Assembly (NCBI RefSeq): GCF_004120195.1
Contig: NZ_SCHN01000029.1
Span: 1 to 39,599 of the forward strand
DNA from: Enterovibrio baiacu
GTDB lineage: Bacteria > Pseudomonadota > Gammaproteobacteria > Enterobacterales > Vibrionaceae
Direction: 5' to 3'
DNA length: 39,599 nt
Positions 27,047 to 34,996 of the stretch are shown one piece after another. Every line of letters begins with the position of its first letter. The first letter of the stretch is position 1. A model generated the notes under the pieces. That model was not told the DNA's origin. It did not search any database and was given only the letters and a program-made list of their open reading frames with translations. The position numbers were made by a program, and so were the translations under genes.

Positions 27047-27610
27047 ATGAGAGCAATATTACTGGCTTTGGGTCTTTTGCTATGTGCTAACGCTGCCCAC
27101 GCCATTGAATTTGATATTGATAGTTATACATCGACGTGGGCAGACCAAAGAGCTTCCTCTATTGGCGACATCGTCACTGTTTTGGTTCAAGAGAAAGCCA
27201 AAGCGGTTTCATCGGCTGGGATTGATGCGGACAACGCCCACAGTATTGGAATTTCAAGCAACTATAAAGGCAGCGCTTTCAATCTGGACGCGGGTTTAGA
27301 TAGCCGCATGAACAACGATGCCAGCACCGCTAGAAACGGTAGCATCAGCGCTACGATCACTACCCGTGTTATTGATATCGATGACTTTGGGCTTCTGAAA
27401 ATTGAGGGTACTCAGTTTGTGACTGTTAATGGCGAGGAGCAGAAGATTACGTTGAGCGGATTTGTGCGAGAAAAAGATCTATCGCCAGATAGTGCTGTTA
27501 TCTCTTCCAGAATCGAATCGGCGCGCATTGAATTGAGTGGGATAGGTGAAGTGAATGACAACAGAAAGCCAGGAATTATCCGCTCTCTTTTCAGATGGTT
27601 AGGGTTTTAA
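27047..27610 (+). CDS. flgH: L-ring-type protein FlgH, without obvious lipobox
   Basis: The 187-residue product has a signal peptide with a type I style end (AAHA, about residue 19) and the FlgH core: ASSIGDIVTVLVQEKAKAVS, ATITTRVIDIDDFGLLKIEG and a C-terminal VSSARI/RSLFRWLGF-like end. FlgH normally is an outer-membrane lipoprotein of about 230 residues that forms the L ring around the rod. Here the only cysteine near the signal peptide (residue 13, in LLLC) does not fit a lipobox, and the protein is shorter. It may form a non-lipidated ring or rely on partners for outer-membrane location. Confidence 0.88.
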   Translation: MRAILLALGLLLCANAAHAIEFDIDSYTSTWADQRASSIGDIVTVLVQEKAKAVSSAGIDADNAHSIGISSNYKGSAFNLDAGLDSRMNNDASTARNGSISATITTRVIDIDDFGLLKIEGTQFVTVNGEEQKITLSGFVREKDLSPDSAVISSRIESARIELSGIGEVNDNRKPGIIRSLFRWLGF

Positions 27611-28738
27611 ATGATGAAAACCAAATTTTTATTCTTTCTGCTTACATTGCTTGTCTCGCCACTCGTCTCCGCCGCAGAATCTTATGTTCGGCTCAAGGAT
27701 GTTGCCCGCGTTGAAGGGGATAGGGAAGACGCGCTCATTGGTTACGGTTTGGTTGTTGGTTTAGCTGGCAGCGGTGATTCCCGCAGAAGTAAGTCAACGA
27801 TTAGAAGTATTGCTAACACACTTGAGCATTTTGGTTTAGTCGTTTCTGATAGCGACGTAAATAGCCGTAATGTTGCTGCTGTTATCGTTACTGGTACGGT
27901 GGGCAGTTTCTCTGAAAAGGGAGACAAGATTGATGTGACTGTGTCAGCGTTAGGTGATGCTAGAAGCCTCGTAGGCGGAACATTGCTAATGACGCCACTT
28001 GAAGCTGCAGATGGAAGAAACTATGCCATCGCACAAGGCCAAATATCTGTCGGTGGCTATAAGTTTGAGCAGTTTGGCAACACACAACAAAAGAATCATC
28101 CTACCGTTGGTATCGTTCCTAAAGGCGGCTCAATAGAGCGGAGTAACATGGGAACGATGATTAATGAAAATGGCAGGATTGGCATTATTCTCCGCGAACC
28201 AGACTTCAACTCCGCCATTAACATTGCCGATGCAATCCGTGCCAATGGCTTTAACGCTGAAGCAGTTCATTCTGGGAAGGTCGAGGTTGTTGTTGGTAAC
28301 CAGAATTCTAGCAATGTTATACGAACCATCGCGCGTATCCAGTCTATCGATGTCCTCATCGACCAAAAAGCCGTCATAGTGGTCAATGAAAGAACAGGAA
28401 CGATAGTGTCTGGCGGTGATGTGAAAGTAAATGCGATGACGGTTGCTCATGGCAATTTAGAGCTGAGTATAAAAACTCAATATAATGTTAGCCAGCCGAA
28501 TAATACGATCATTGGACGAAATAATACAACTAATGGCCGAACTGTCGTGGTGCCAGATGTTGATATAAAGGTGAACGACAATAAGAAAAATATTGCCGTT
28601 AACTTTAGAAATGAAACGACCGTATTTTCTTTGGTCAAGGAATTGAGGCGTTTAGGCCTTTCTACGCGCGATATTATTGTTGTTTTACAAGCGGCTGATA
28701 AGGCGGGTGCTATTAATGCAGAGCTTGTTCTCCAATAA
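27611..28738 (+). CDS. flgI: P-ring protein FlgI
   Basis: This is a full-length FlgI of 375 residues. It has a signal peptide ending near VSAAES (residue 22), then the family core VRLKDVARVEGDREDALIGY, GLVVGLAGSGDSRRSKST, GDKIDVTVSALGDARSLVGG and a C-terminal ELRRLGLSTRDIIVVLQAAD segment. FlgI polymerises around the rod in the peptidoglycan layer. The start codon directly follows the flgH stop. A rod bushing is of use to a rotating rod but also helps the tube cross the cell wall, so its presence does not by itself show rotation. Confidence 0.96.
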   Translation: MMKTKFLFFLLTLLVSPLVSAAESYVRLKDVARVEGDREDALIGYGLVVGLAGSGDSRRSKSTIRSIANTLEHFGLVVSDSDVNSRNVAAVIVTGTVGSFSEKGDKIDVTVSALGDARSLVGGTLLMTPLEAADGRNYAIAQGQISVGGYKFEQFGNTQQKNHPTVGIVPKGGSIERSNMGTMINENGRIGIILREPDFNSAINIADAIRANGFNAEAVHSGKVEVVVGNQNSSNVIRTIARIQSIDVLIDQKAVIVVNERTGTIVSGGDVKVNAMTVAHGNLELSIKTQYNVSQPNNTIIGRNNTTNGRTVVVPDVDIKVNDNKKNIAVNFRNETTVFSLVKELRRLGLSTRDIIVVLQAADKAGAINAELVLQ

Positions 28739-28750
28739 AAGAGGTAAGAC

Positions 28751-29068
28751 ATGGAAGTTGAGTTGATTTTAAATAAAGTATCAAAAGCATTGGACAAAAT
28801 ATCTGTCGAATCAAGAGTGAATGCGTATAACCTTCTTGCTCAAAGGGCCAATAAGCCTCAGTTTTCAGTTTCTTTTAATGAGAGCTTTAATTTGGAGACT
28901 CTTTCTGCTTCATCTTTGGAAGATCACGTTGTACTGAAAGAAGAAGATTATTCAATTGATGAACTGCTGCTCAATGCCATCGATCTGTCGAGCCAGCAGG
29001 GTAAATTAATTTCAGTGACCAATGCGAGATTGCAGCTGGAAAGAATGGTGATTAAAGGAAGTGCGTAA
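28751..29068 (+). CDS. flgB: Diverged FlgB-like proximal rod protein
   Basis: The product is 105 residues, shorter than the usual 130 or so. It occupies the flgB slot, immediately before flgC and fliE, and its end overlaps flgC (TAATG). The N-terminal ALDKISVESRVNAYNLLAQRA takes the place of the conserved LRxxRQxLLxxNIANxxTPGY, with the NxANxxTPGY motif lost. The C-terminal helix (GKLISVTNARLQLERMVIKG) matches the C-terminal helical part of FlgB. The call rests on order, size and the C-terminal helix. A good ribosome binding site (AGAGGTA) precedes the ATG. Confidence 0.6.
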   Translation: MEVELILNKVSKALDKISVESRVNAYNLLAQRANKPQFSVSFNESFNLETLSASSLEDHVVLKEEDYSIDELLLNAIDLSSQQGKLISVTNARLQLERMVIKGSA

Positions 29069-29481
29069 TGAATGATCTCAGTACATACAACATCTTATCG
29101 ACATCGTTGAGCGCAGAAGGAAACCGCCTCGAAGCTGTTGCTTTCAACTTAGCCATGATCAATGAGACTTATAGCAGCAAATCTGACGTGCCCGGTGCGA
29201 AGTATATAAAAGTACAAAATTTTCCTGATATCAAAGAGGCTGTACTTGGTGGCAGTGTAGATGCGCCATCAGCTGAGATACGGAATAATTTCAACCGTGT
29301 GGATAGCGTATTAGATGTGAGTGGCTCTGAAACAATCACTAAGTTTAAAACCGCTATAAAGCTTGAAGAACAAATGATGTTTCTCAATGAAGCAACACGC
29401 GCTTATGAAGCCAGTATTCGTTTGTTTAATTTACAGAAAGAAATGAATGGAAGGGTACTTTCTTTAGGAGGGAACTCATAA
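29068..29481 (+). CDS. flgC: Proximal rod protein FlgC
   Basis: The product is 137 residues, normal for FlgC. The N-terminal helix LSAEGNRLEAVAFNLAMINE corresponds to the family's SALxAQxxRLNVVASNLANA, and the C-terminal FLNEATRAYEASIRLFNLQK to its amphipathic helix. FlgC stacks on FlgB in the proximal rod. The start overlaps the previous stop codon, and the end overlaps fliE (TAATG). The TPGY motif following the first helix is not preserved, as in the FlgB-like neighbour. Confidence 0.85.
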   Translation: MNDLSTYNILSTSLSAEGNRLEAVAFNLAMINETYSSKSDVPGAKYIKVQNFPDIKEAVLGGSVDAPSAEIRNNFNRVDSVLDVSGSETITKFKTAIKLEEQMMFLNEATRAYEASIRLFNLQKEMNGRVLSLGGNS

Positions 29482-29747
29482 TGAAAATAGACGCTATTCA
29501 GTCTGAAGTTGTTAACCTTCTTCAGATAACTAATGAAGTGCCAACAGTGAAGGTTGATGATAATAACTTTTCAGAGATGTTGAAAAGTATTGATTCTCGC
29601 ATTGATAAAATGGCGAAAGGTGAGCATGTCGAACTGCATTCTCTGTTAATCGATATTGAAAAGGCAAAGTTAAATATCGAGTACACAGTCAAAATGAAAG
29701 ATAGCATTATTGATGCATATAAAGAAGTAACAAGGATGCAGGTTTAG
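29481..29747 (+). CDS. fliE: Rod-MS-ring adaptor FliE
   Basis: The product is 88 residues and ends with the typical C-terminal FliE helix (VKMKDSIIDAYKEVTRMQV; the family commonly ends YQEIMRMQV). FliE is the first axial protein exported and joins the MS ring/export gate to the rod. A strong ribosome binding site (AGGAGGG at 29467-29473) precedes the start, which overlaps the flgC stop. Its length is slightly below the usual 100-110. Confidence 0.92.
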   Translation: MKIDAIQSEVVNLLQITNEVPTVKVDDNNFSEMLKSIDSRIDKMAKGEHVELHSLLIDIEKAKLNIEYTVKMKDSIIDAYKEVTRMQV

Positions 29748-29749
29748 AC

Positions 29750-31123
29750 ATGGAATTTAGTAAGAATGGGAAAATCTTACTGGTAGTAGGTTTTGTTTTT
29801 ATATTGGGTTTGGCTGCGTATTTAAGTGTCGCTTTCCTTAATAAAAATTATACACGAGTATTTACTGACCAAAGCTCCGAGAAATTAGCAAAAATTGTCG
29901 ATAGTCTTGAGCAAGCGGGAATTGCATTTGAGTATCCAGAGGCTGGTTCGGGTATTTTGATAGAAAATAAAACACTGTCGCAGGCTCGAATTCAACTTTC
30001 AAAAGATGCTGTCTTTGATAGTGAGGTTGTGGGGCTAGAGTTTTTCTCTGAGTCACAACATGCGATGTCTGATTTCTATCAAAAAGTGAACTACCAGCGC
30101 GCACTCCAAGGAGAATTAGAACGCTCTCTCATCCTGATAGAAGGTGTTAACTCTGCTCGCGTTCACCTTGCGATTCCAAGAGAAAAGTCTTTTTCGGTTA
30201 AGAAGGCCGACATTAAGGCTGCAGTCACGATTGAACTTACCCCACAAGGAAGAGCAAATGAAGGAGACATTGTCAGCGCGGTTGTAAGCCTAGTCGCCAA
30301 TGCAGTTCCAGAATTGACAGAAGAAAAAGTGTCAGTGTTGGACAGTCAGGGAAGGGCATTTACGAGTGCAGATGAAGGCATGTCTAGCGCCGGTGGAACT
30401 CGACAAAAAAGCGCAGTTGAGAGCAATGTTGAAGGCAAGATTAAGCGTCTACTTGCCCCATTTTATGGTAACGATGAGGTTGGTGTTTCCGCATGGGTTG
30501 AGGTAAACAACGATAAAGTCTCTGAACGTGCTCAAGGTTTAGATGCGTCTAAAGAACCTGCTGTTTTGAAACGCACTACTGAGACGATACAAGGTTCTAA
30601 AAGTAAATCGAAATCTACCGTGCTTAACGAAGAGTTTGGCTATCAAACACTAACGCGTGAAATCGAATATGAAAGTGGCAACATTAGTCGATTAACTGTC
30701 AGTGTATTGCTTCCGCGGAGTCATCATTTCAGTGAATCAGAGCTTATCGCACTCATCAAATCGGCTGTGGGTTTGGATGAAGCTCGAGGAGATAAGTTGT
30801 CGGTGTTGCAATATACACCTGAGACGAAATCCGACACTGCAATTTCAAACCAATCGATGGTTAATGCTGAGCAAATAGCAAACGCTGAACAAACTGAAAA
30901 GCAGGAGATCACTCCTCCGGTACAAACCGGAAATGAAGTTATCGATTGGTTTTCATCCAACGTATTTTATCTGTTTCTCGCGCTGTTAGCGTTATTAACG
31001 CTTTCTTTTGCCGCTTTTTTCTCGTATCGACAACGTACGACAGAAGAAGAAGTTAAACAGATTACGGCTGACCTGAAAGTATGGATTGAGGAGAGGAAAG
31101 TTGAGCAAAACCTTAATCTATAG
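29750..31123 (+). CDS. fliF: MS-ring protein FliF
   Basis: The product has 457 residues (about 550 in typical flagella), with membrane spans at about 9-30 and 400-424, and a YscJ/FliF ring-building domain (NYTRVFTDQSSEKLAKIVDS, ERSLILIEGVNSARVHLAIP, KAAVTIELTPQGR). FliF builds the inner-membrane ring that houses the export gate. The periplasmic second half is shorter than usual. The short cytoplasmic tail (EEVKQITADLKVWIEERKVE) is where FliG normally binds, and a FliG-like gene follows and overlaps. Confidence 0.96.
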   Translation: MEFSKNGKILLVVGFVFILGLAAYLSVAFLNKNYTRVFTDQSSEKLAKIVDSLEQAGIAFEYPEAGSGILIENKTLSQARIQLSKDAVFDSEVVGLEFFSESQHAMSDFYQKVNYQRALQGELERSLILIEGVNSARVHLAIPREKSFSVKKADIKAAVTIELTPQGRANEGDIVSAVVSLVANAVPELTEEKVSVLDSQGRAFTSADEGMSSAGGTRQKSAVESNVEGKIKRLLAPFYGNDEVGVSAWVEVNNDKVSERAQGLDASKEPAVLKRTTETIQGSKSKSKSTVLNEEFGYQTLTREIEYESGNISRLTVSVLLPRSHHFSESELIALIKSAVGLDEARGDKLSVLQYTPETKSDTAISNQSMVNAEQIANAEQTEKQEITPPVQTGNEVIDWFSSNVFYLFLALLALLTLSFAAFFSYRQRTTEEEVKQITADLKVWIEERKVEQNLNL

Positions 31124-31481
31124 TTTCTTGATGCTTAAATCTTCAGCAAAAGTTCGTGAAAAAGTACTCGCGCGTTTTAATGCAGAAGAGAAAGATCTGG
31201 TCATGAAGGAGCTTGAAGTCACACCTCTTTACTCTGCGGATCTCCTTCGATCTATGCAAAGCGCGATTGTGGAAGAAAGCAACAAACCTGCGCTTATTCA
31301 CAAACTAGAGAGCAAAGCTCCCGAAGAACCACAAAACAACAGGTCAACGTTGCTTGATTGGGTCATAAACAGCACTTGGCTCAGTATCAATGATAGAGAT
31401 GCTGCTTCAGAGTATCTGGATGGACTTGATAGCTTCGCGTTGAAAACCCTCACTGAATACGCAGAACTAGATAATGAATGA
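31101..31481 (+). CDS. fliG: Miniature FliG-like protein lacking the torque domain
   Basis: The gene occupies the fliG slot between fliF and fliH, but the product is only about 126 residues instead of about 330. The N-terminal segment LIYSFLMLKSSAKVREKVLA plus RFNAEEKDLVMKEL resembles the N-terminal FliG domain, which binds the FliF tail. The middle EHPQ motif and C-terminal charged torque helix have no counterpart. I chose TTG 31101, four bases after AGGAGAGG; an ATG at 31131 and an upstream TTG at 31086 are also in frame. It overlaps the fliF end. It could serve as a FliF-FliM adaptor, comparable in position to SctK of injectisomes. Confidence 0.6.
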   Translation: MSKTLIYSFLMLKSSAKVREKVLARFNAEEKDLVMKELEVTPLYSADLLRSMQSAIVEESNKPALIHKLESKAPEEPQNNRSTLLDWVINSTWLSINDRDAASEYLDGLDSFALKTLTEYAELDNE

Positions 31482-32142
31482 GTCTTCCCAAAATCAGCTC
31501 AACGTTCGTGAAGTTGACGGTGATAACATCAAAAGATTTATAGAAAAGAACTATGCTGATGCGCTCAAGCAAGCATTCAATGACCAAAAAGAAAAAGCCT
31601 ACGCCAAGGCTAAAGAAGAGCTTGAGTTAGAACTGCAATCGCGTGAGGAAGCTATTGCACTGCAGCAAAAAGAGTGCAATGCATTGTCTGAATCACTGAC
31701 GAAGGAAAAAAACGCGTTCATTGAAGAAAACCAGGCATTAAGTGAAGCTCTGTCGCAGTTCGCCGTATCAATCCAAACACTCAATAAAGCGATTGATGAT
31801 ACACACAAAGCGTGTGAAGCCGAAAAGCTGGCATTTGCTGCGATGTTGGTCAAAAAGGTATTTTCTCTTTCCTCATTACCTTCTCTTTTTGAAGATGAAC
31901 TGTCGAATTTATCTCAAGAAGCTCAAGGCGAGCGTGTGGCTTTGGATCTCTCGAGAGAAGATTATGGCAATGCCGCATTAAAACGCTATTTCGAGACGTT
32001 GAATTACGTTGTCGGTGTAAACAAATCGCTTAAGGCTGGCGAGATCAACCTGAAAACACCTTCGCTTTGTTATCACTTATCTGCTGAAGAAAAAATAAAG
32101 GTGATTAAGGCAAACCTGCAGGATAGTGTCGATGCAATTTGA
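31474..32142 (+). CDS. fliH: Export ATPase regulator FliH/SctL-type
   Basis: The product is 222 residues with a long charged coiled coil (about 40-120, for example KAKEELELELQSREEAIALQ) followed by a C-terminal domain with a LNYVVGVNKSLKAGEINLKT segment, the layout of FliH/SctL. FliH holds the FliI ATPase at the C ring and regulates it. It overlaps the FliG-like gene by eight bases and fliI at its end. The call rests mainly on order and coiled-coil architecture. Confidence 0.82.
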   Translation: MNESSQNQLNVREVDGDNIKRFIEKNYADALKQAFNDQKEKAYAKAKEELELELQSREEAIALQQKECNALSESLTKEKNAFIEENQALSEALSQFAVSIQTLNKAIDDTHKACEAEKLAFAAMLVKKVFSLSSLPSLFEDELSNLSQEAQGERVALDLSREDYGNAALKRYFETLNYVVGVNKSLKAGEINLKTPSLCYHLSAEEKIKVIKANLQDSVDAI

Positions 32143-33451
32143 GCAATTGCTTTCAGAGTTGACACTTGGAGTGAGTGACACTCACCTTTCAAGTGCTTTT
32201 GGAAAAGTCACCTCTATTAAAGGCGGATACATTCAATCAACGCATCACAACTGTTCGTTTGGTGAATCAGTTCGAGTTGGCAAAGCGGATAGAAGTATTG
32301 AATGCGAAGTGATCTCGGTGGATGAGAAATATTGTCTTCTTGCCCCGCTTAGAAGTATTGACGGTTTATCTATTAATGATCCTGTTTCTTTCAGCGGAAA
32401 GCGCCCTCAACTGACATTATTGCATCAACCCTTTGGGAAAGTCCTTGATGGGTTTGGAGATGTGGTATCGGATGAAGAATCGTCATTCGGCGAGAGCCAA
32501 ACATTATTTCAAGAGCCAGTATCACCCATTTATAAGGAAAGCCTTTCTGAGCAACTGACGACTGGTTCGCCGATCATCGATAACATTCTACCTTTGTGTA
32601 AAGGCCAGAAGGTTGGGGTGTTTGCGGGGTCAGGTGTGGGTAAATCTACCTTGTTGAACAAGCTCTACACCAATGTGGATGCGGATGTAAAAATCTACGT
32701 AATGATTGGTGAACGGAGCCGCGAAATCGTTGATTTTTACCAATCAGAAATGGCGTCGAAAGATCAAAACAAGAAAACCATTTTAATCGCGTCCAGTACG
32801 GAAGATTCACCCGTGCTCAAGAAACGAGCCGTATATATCGCGATGGCTTATGCTCGCCGCTTTTCTCAGGCGGGCAAATCAGTGGCTGTGGTGATTGACT
32901 CGATCACACGTTTGGCTCATGCCATGCGAGAGATTGGCATTTCTCGCGGTGAGTTACCTGTTGCGCGAGGCTACCCACCTTCCGTTTTTTCTGAGCTTTC
33001 TCGTTTAGTTGAGCTCGGGGGCAACTTCAAGAACCAAGGCAGTATTACCACCGTGATGTCCATTCTTGTTGATGGTGATGATGTCAATGAACCTATCTCT
33101 GACTACTTGAGAGGTGTATTGGATGGTCACTATGTGTTGGATCGGAAATTGGCAAACCTTGGTTACTACCCTTCTATCAATATTTTGAAGAGTCGCTCTC
33201 GCACAATGGGGGATGTATTCAATCGCACTGAGCTCGAGTTTGAGCGAAGAGTGAGAGAGATATACGGCGAATATCATGAGGTTGAGGATATTGTCAAAAC
33301 GGGGATCTATCAGAAGGGTTCAAATGCGGGTATAGACGAAGTGATTGATTTGAAGAAATCGCTTGATAATGAACTCTATACCTGGCCTGGAAGCGTAAGC
33401 AAAGCGCTAAGAGAGAAAGTTGATGCCTTTACCCAGAATCATCAAGATTAA
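32132..33451 (+). CDS. fliI: Type III export ATPase FliI
   Basis: The product has 439 residues with the Walker A motif GVFAGSGVGKSTLL at about 163-176, Walker B in VAVVIDSITRLAHAMREIG, and the conserved RGYPPSVFSELSRLVE and SILVDGDDVNEPISDYLRG segments. FliI is the hexameric ATPase that unfolds or releases substrates at the export gate. ATG 32132 is preceded by AGGA at a good distance; a GTG two codons earlier is in frame. It overlaps fliH and its end overlaps fliJ. All catalytic motifs appear intact. Confidence 0.97.
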   Translation: MQFEQLLSELTLGVSDTHLSSAFGKVTSIKGGYIQSTHHNCSFGESVRVGKADRSIECEVISVDEKYCLLAPLRSIDGLSINDPVSFSGKRPQLTLLHQPFGKVLDGFGDVVSDEESSFGESQTLFQEPVSPIYKESLSEQLTTGSPIIDNILPLCKGQKVGVFAGSGVGKSTLLNKLYTNVDADVKIYVMIGERSREIVDFYQSEMASKDQNKKTILIASSTEDSPVLKKRAVYIAMAYARRFSQAGKSVAVVIDSITRLAHAMREIGISRGELPVARGYPPSVFSELSRLVELGGNFKNQGSITTVMSILVDGDDVNEPISDYLRGVLDGHYVLDRKLANLGYYPSINILKSRSRTMGDVFNRTELEFERRVREIYGEYHEVEDIVKTGIYQKGSNAGIDEVIDLKKSLDNELYTWPGSVSKALREKVDAFTQNHQD

Positions 33452-33857
33452 GCGCTTACAGCAGGATGTTGAGATCCAGAAAAGGATGAAATCGCAGCAA
33501 TCCCTGTTAGAGAAACGTTCGAGTGTTGATGCCGAATTGAATGACCTAAAACAACACATTCCATTGCTAAGCGATATCTCGTCTGAATGCTATGCCAACC
33601 CGCGTTTACATGAGCTTTCGTTAGACCAGATTGATGAAGTCATGACGACCATCAACACGCTCGAAGCAGAGTCTAGTGATTTGGAAAAATTGATAGAAAG
33701 ATCACAAGAGAGACTCAGAAGAGAGAGGGCGATTAAAGAATCTCTCAAAGAACTGGAAAGCAAGGTTGAGCAAAGCCTTCAACCTTCTGTTTCTAGCGAA
33801 CAGGTTGACGAACTGGTAACGCAGCAGGCGGGGATGATTCAACATGGAAATTCATAG
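33423..33857 (+). CDS. fliJ: Export coiled-coil stalk protein FliJ
   Basis: The product has 144 residues and is nearly all charged helical coil (KIKRLQQDVEIQKRMKSQQS, LEKLIERSQERLRRERAIKE), as in FliJ/SctO, which projects into the FliI ring and contacts FlhA. The order fliH-fliI-fliJ-fliK supports the call. The ATG lies inside the end of fliI, and a TTG one codon earlier is also possible. The sequence itself is too low in complexity to identify it without context. Confidence 0.82.
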   Translation: MPLPRIIKIKRLQQDVEIQKRMKSQQSLLEKRSSVDAELNDLKQHIPLLSDISSECYANPRLHELSLDQIDEVMTTINTLEAESSDLEKLIERSQERLRRERAIKESLKELESKVEQSLQPSVSSEQVDELVTQQAGMIQHGNS

Positions 33858-34581
33858 CGATTTTGGAACATTGGTTGAGCCAGAAAGAAGAGATGTTGCA
33901 ACCAATAAAGACAATCATGACTCATTTAAGCAGTACTTAGAGCGGGAAACTGTCAGCGAACCTGAATTTACGGAAATAGAGGAATATGTATCTGATGACA
34001 TTTATATTTCTCTTCTTGAACAGGATTTTTCTAAGACACTGGATGAGAAAAATATTGATGTAAACGTTGAAATTGCAACGCTGCTTAATCAAGCATTCAT
34101 TCAAAGCGCTTTTGCCACTGGTCAGTACAAAACGATCTCATCTTCTGAATTTGACTCCGGCACTTTTTCACCAAATCTGGTGGGGACGAACACGCAAACG
34201 GCGGGTGTTAAAGACGGCAATATCACATGGGTAAAGAACGCATCTGCGATGTCATCAAATAGCATTCATCGATCGTTTACTGCTGGTGTTCACATTAACA
34301 CTGAACGCAACGTTGAAAATGCCAGCATCAATCGTTCCGAAACTCACAGACAACAGGTTTTGCTCCCATACAGACCTATCGATGATTACGCAAAGGTATT
34401 TATCAAAGTCGTCGAGCATGGCAAGAATCTAAAAATCATGTACAGGAATTTTGAAGATGTTGAAGGGGTATCTCTGAAACAACAGCTCTTCAATTCAGAT
34501 TCTTCTCTTCCACACGTTCCACTTTCATTGACAATTAATGGCAAAACGGAGGTATTCAATGGATATCCCGCCAGTAGGTAG
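33844..34581 (+). CDS. fliK: FliK-like hook-length control protein (by position)
   Basis: The product has 245 residues. It sits between fliJ and flgD, the classical fliK position. The N-terminal half is acidic, rich in Ser and Thr and looks poorly structured. The C-terminal half has mixed beta/helix character (KVFIKVVEHGKNLKIMYRNF), as in the globular FliK C domain, but the usual LRLxPExLGxVEV signature is not seen. FliK/SctP proteins measure the hook or needle and trigger the FlhB switch. Retention of such a gene with a cleavable FlhB would fit length control. It overlaps fliJ by 14 bases and flgD by about 23. Confidence 0.55.
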   Translation: MEIHSDFGTLVEPERRDVATNKDNHDSFKQYLERETVSEPEFTEIEEYVSDDIYISLLEQDFSKTLDEKNIDVNVEIATLLNQAFIQSAFATGQYKTISSSEFDSGTFSPNLVGTNTQTAGVKDGNITWVKNASAMSSNSIHRSFTAGVHINTERNVENASINRSETHRQQVLLPYRPIDDYAKVFIKVVEHGKNLKIMYRNFEDVEGVSLKQQLFNSDSSLPHVPLSLTINGKTEVFNGYPASR

Positions 34582-34987
34582 TGCTGCAACCCAAACCAGC
34601 CAACTCAATAATGCATTGGGGCAGGATGATTTTATTGAGCTGTTTTTGACCCAGTTAAGGGCGCAAGACCCTCTTGAACCTGTTAACAACCAAGACTTTC
34701 TTGCTCAAATGGCTCAATTTTCGTTGCTCGAGTCAAACCGAGTGGCAAATGAGGAATTGGCAAGCCTCCGCTCTCTTGTTGAAGCCAATCAAGGAATAGG
34801 TTTGATTGGCAAAGTGGCAGAGACCCAATCTGCTGGTCAATTGGTTGTTGGTGAGGTGATCTCGGTTGGCTTTAACACCACAGGCACCGTCGTGTCTATG
34901 AAGGTGACAGATGCGAGTGGTGAAGAATTTTTTCTGAACGAATTGCCCGTTTCCCAGCTTACCCGCGTTTACAACGAAGAAAATTAA
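34559..34987 (+). CDS. flgD: Short hook cap/scaffold protein FlgD
   Basis: ATG 34559 has a well-placed CGGAGG, giving 142 residues; the frame extends seven codons upstream. The N-terminal signature FIELFLTQLRAQDPLEPVNN followed by DFLAQMAQFSLLESN is that of FlgD. The second half, about 75 residues, contains a single small beta domain (IGLIGKVAETQSAGQLVVGE). Typical FlgD is 220-240 residues and has an extra Ig-like domain, so that domain is missing here. FlgD caps the growing hook; a short cap might reflect a hook of simpler form. Confidence 0.92.
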   Translation: MDIPPVGSAATQTSQLNNALGQDDFIELFLTQLRAQDPLEPVNNQDFLAQMAQFSLLESNRVANEELASLRSLVEANQGIGLIGKVAETQSAGQLVVGEVISVGFNTTGTVVSMKVTDASGEEFFLNELPVSQLTRVYNEEN

Positions 34988-34996
34988 GGAGCGGCT

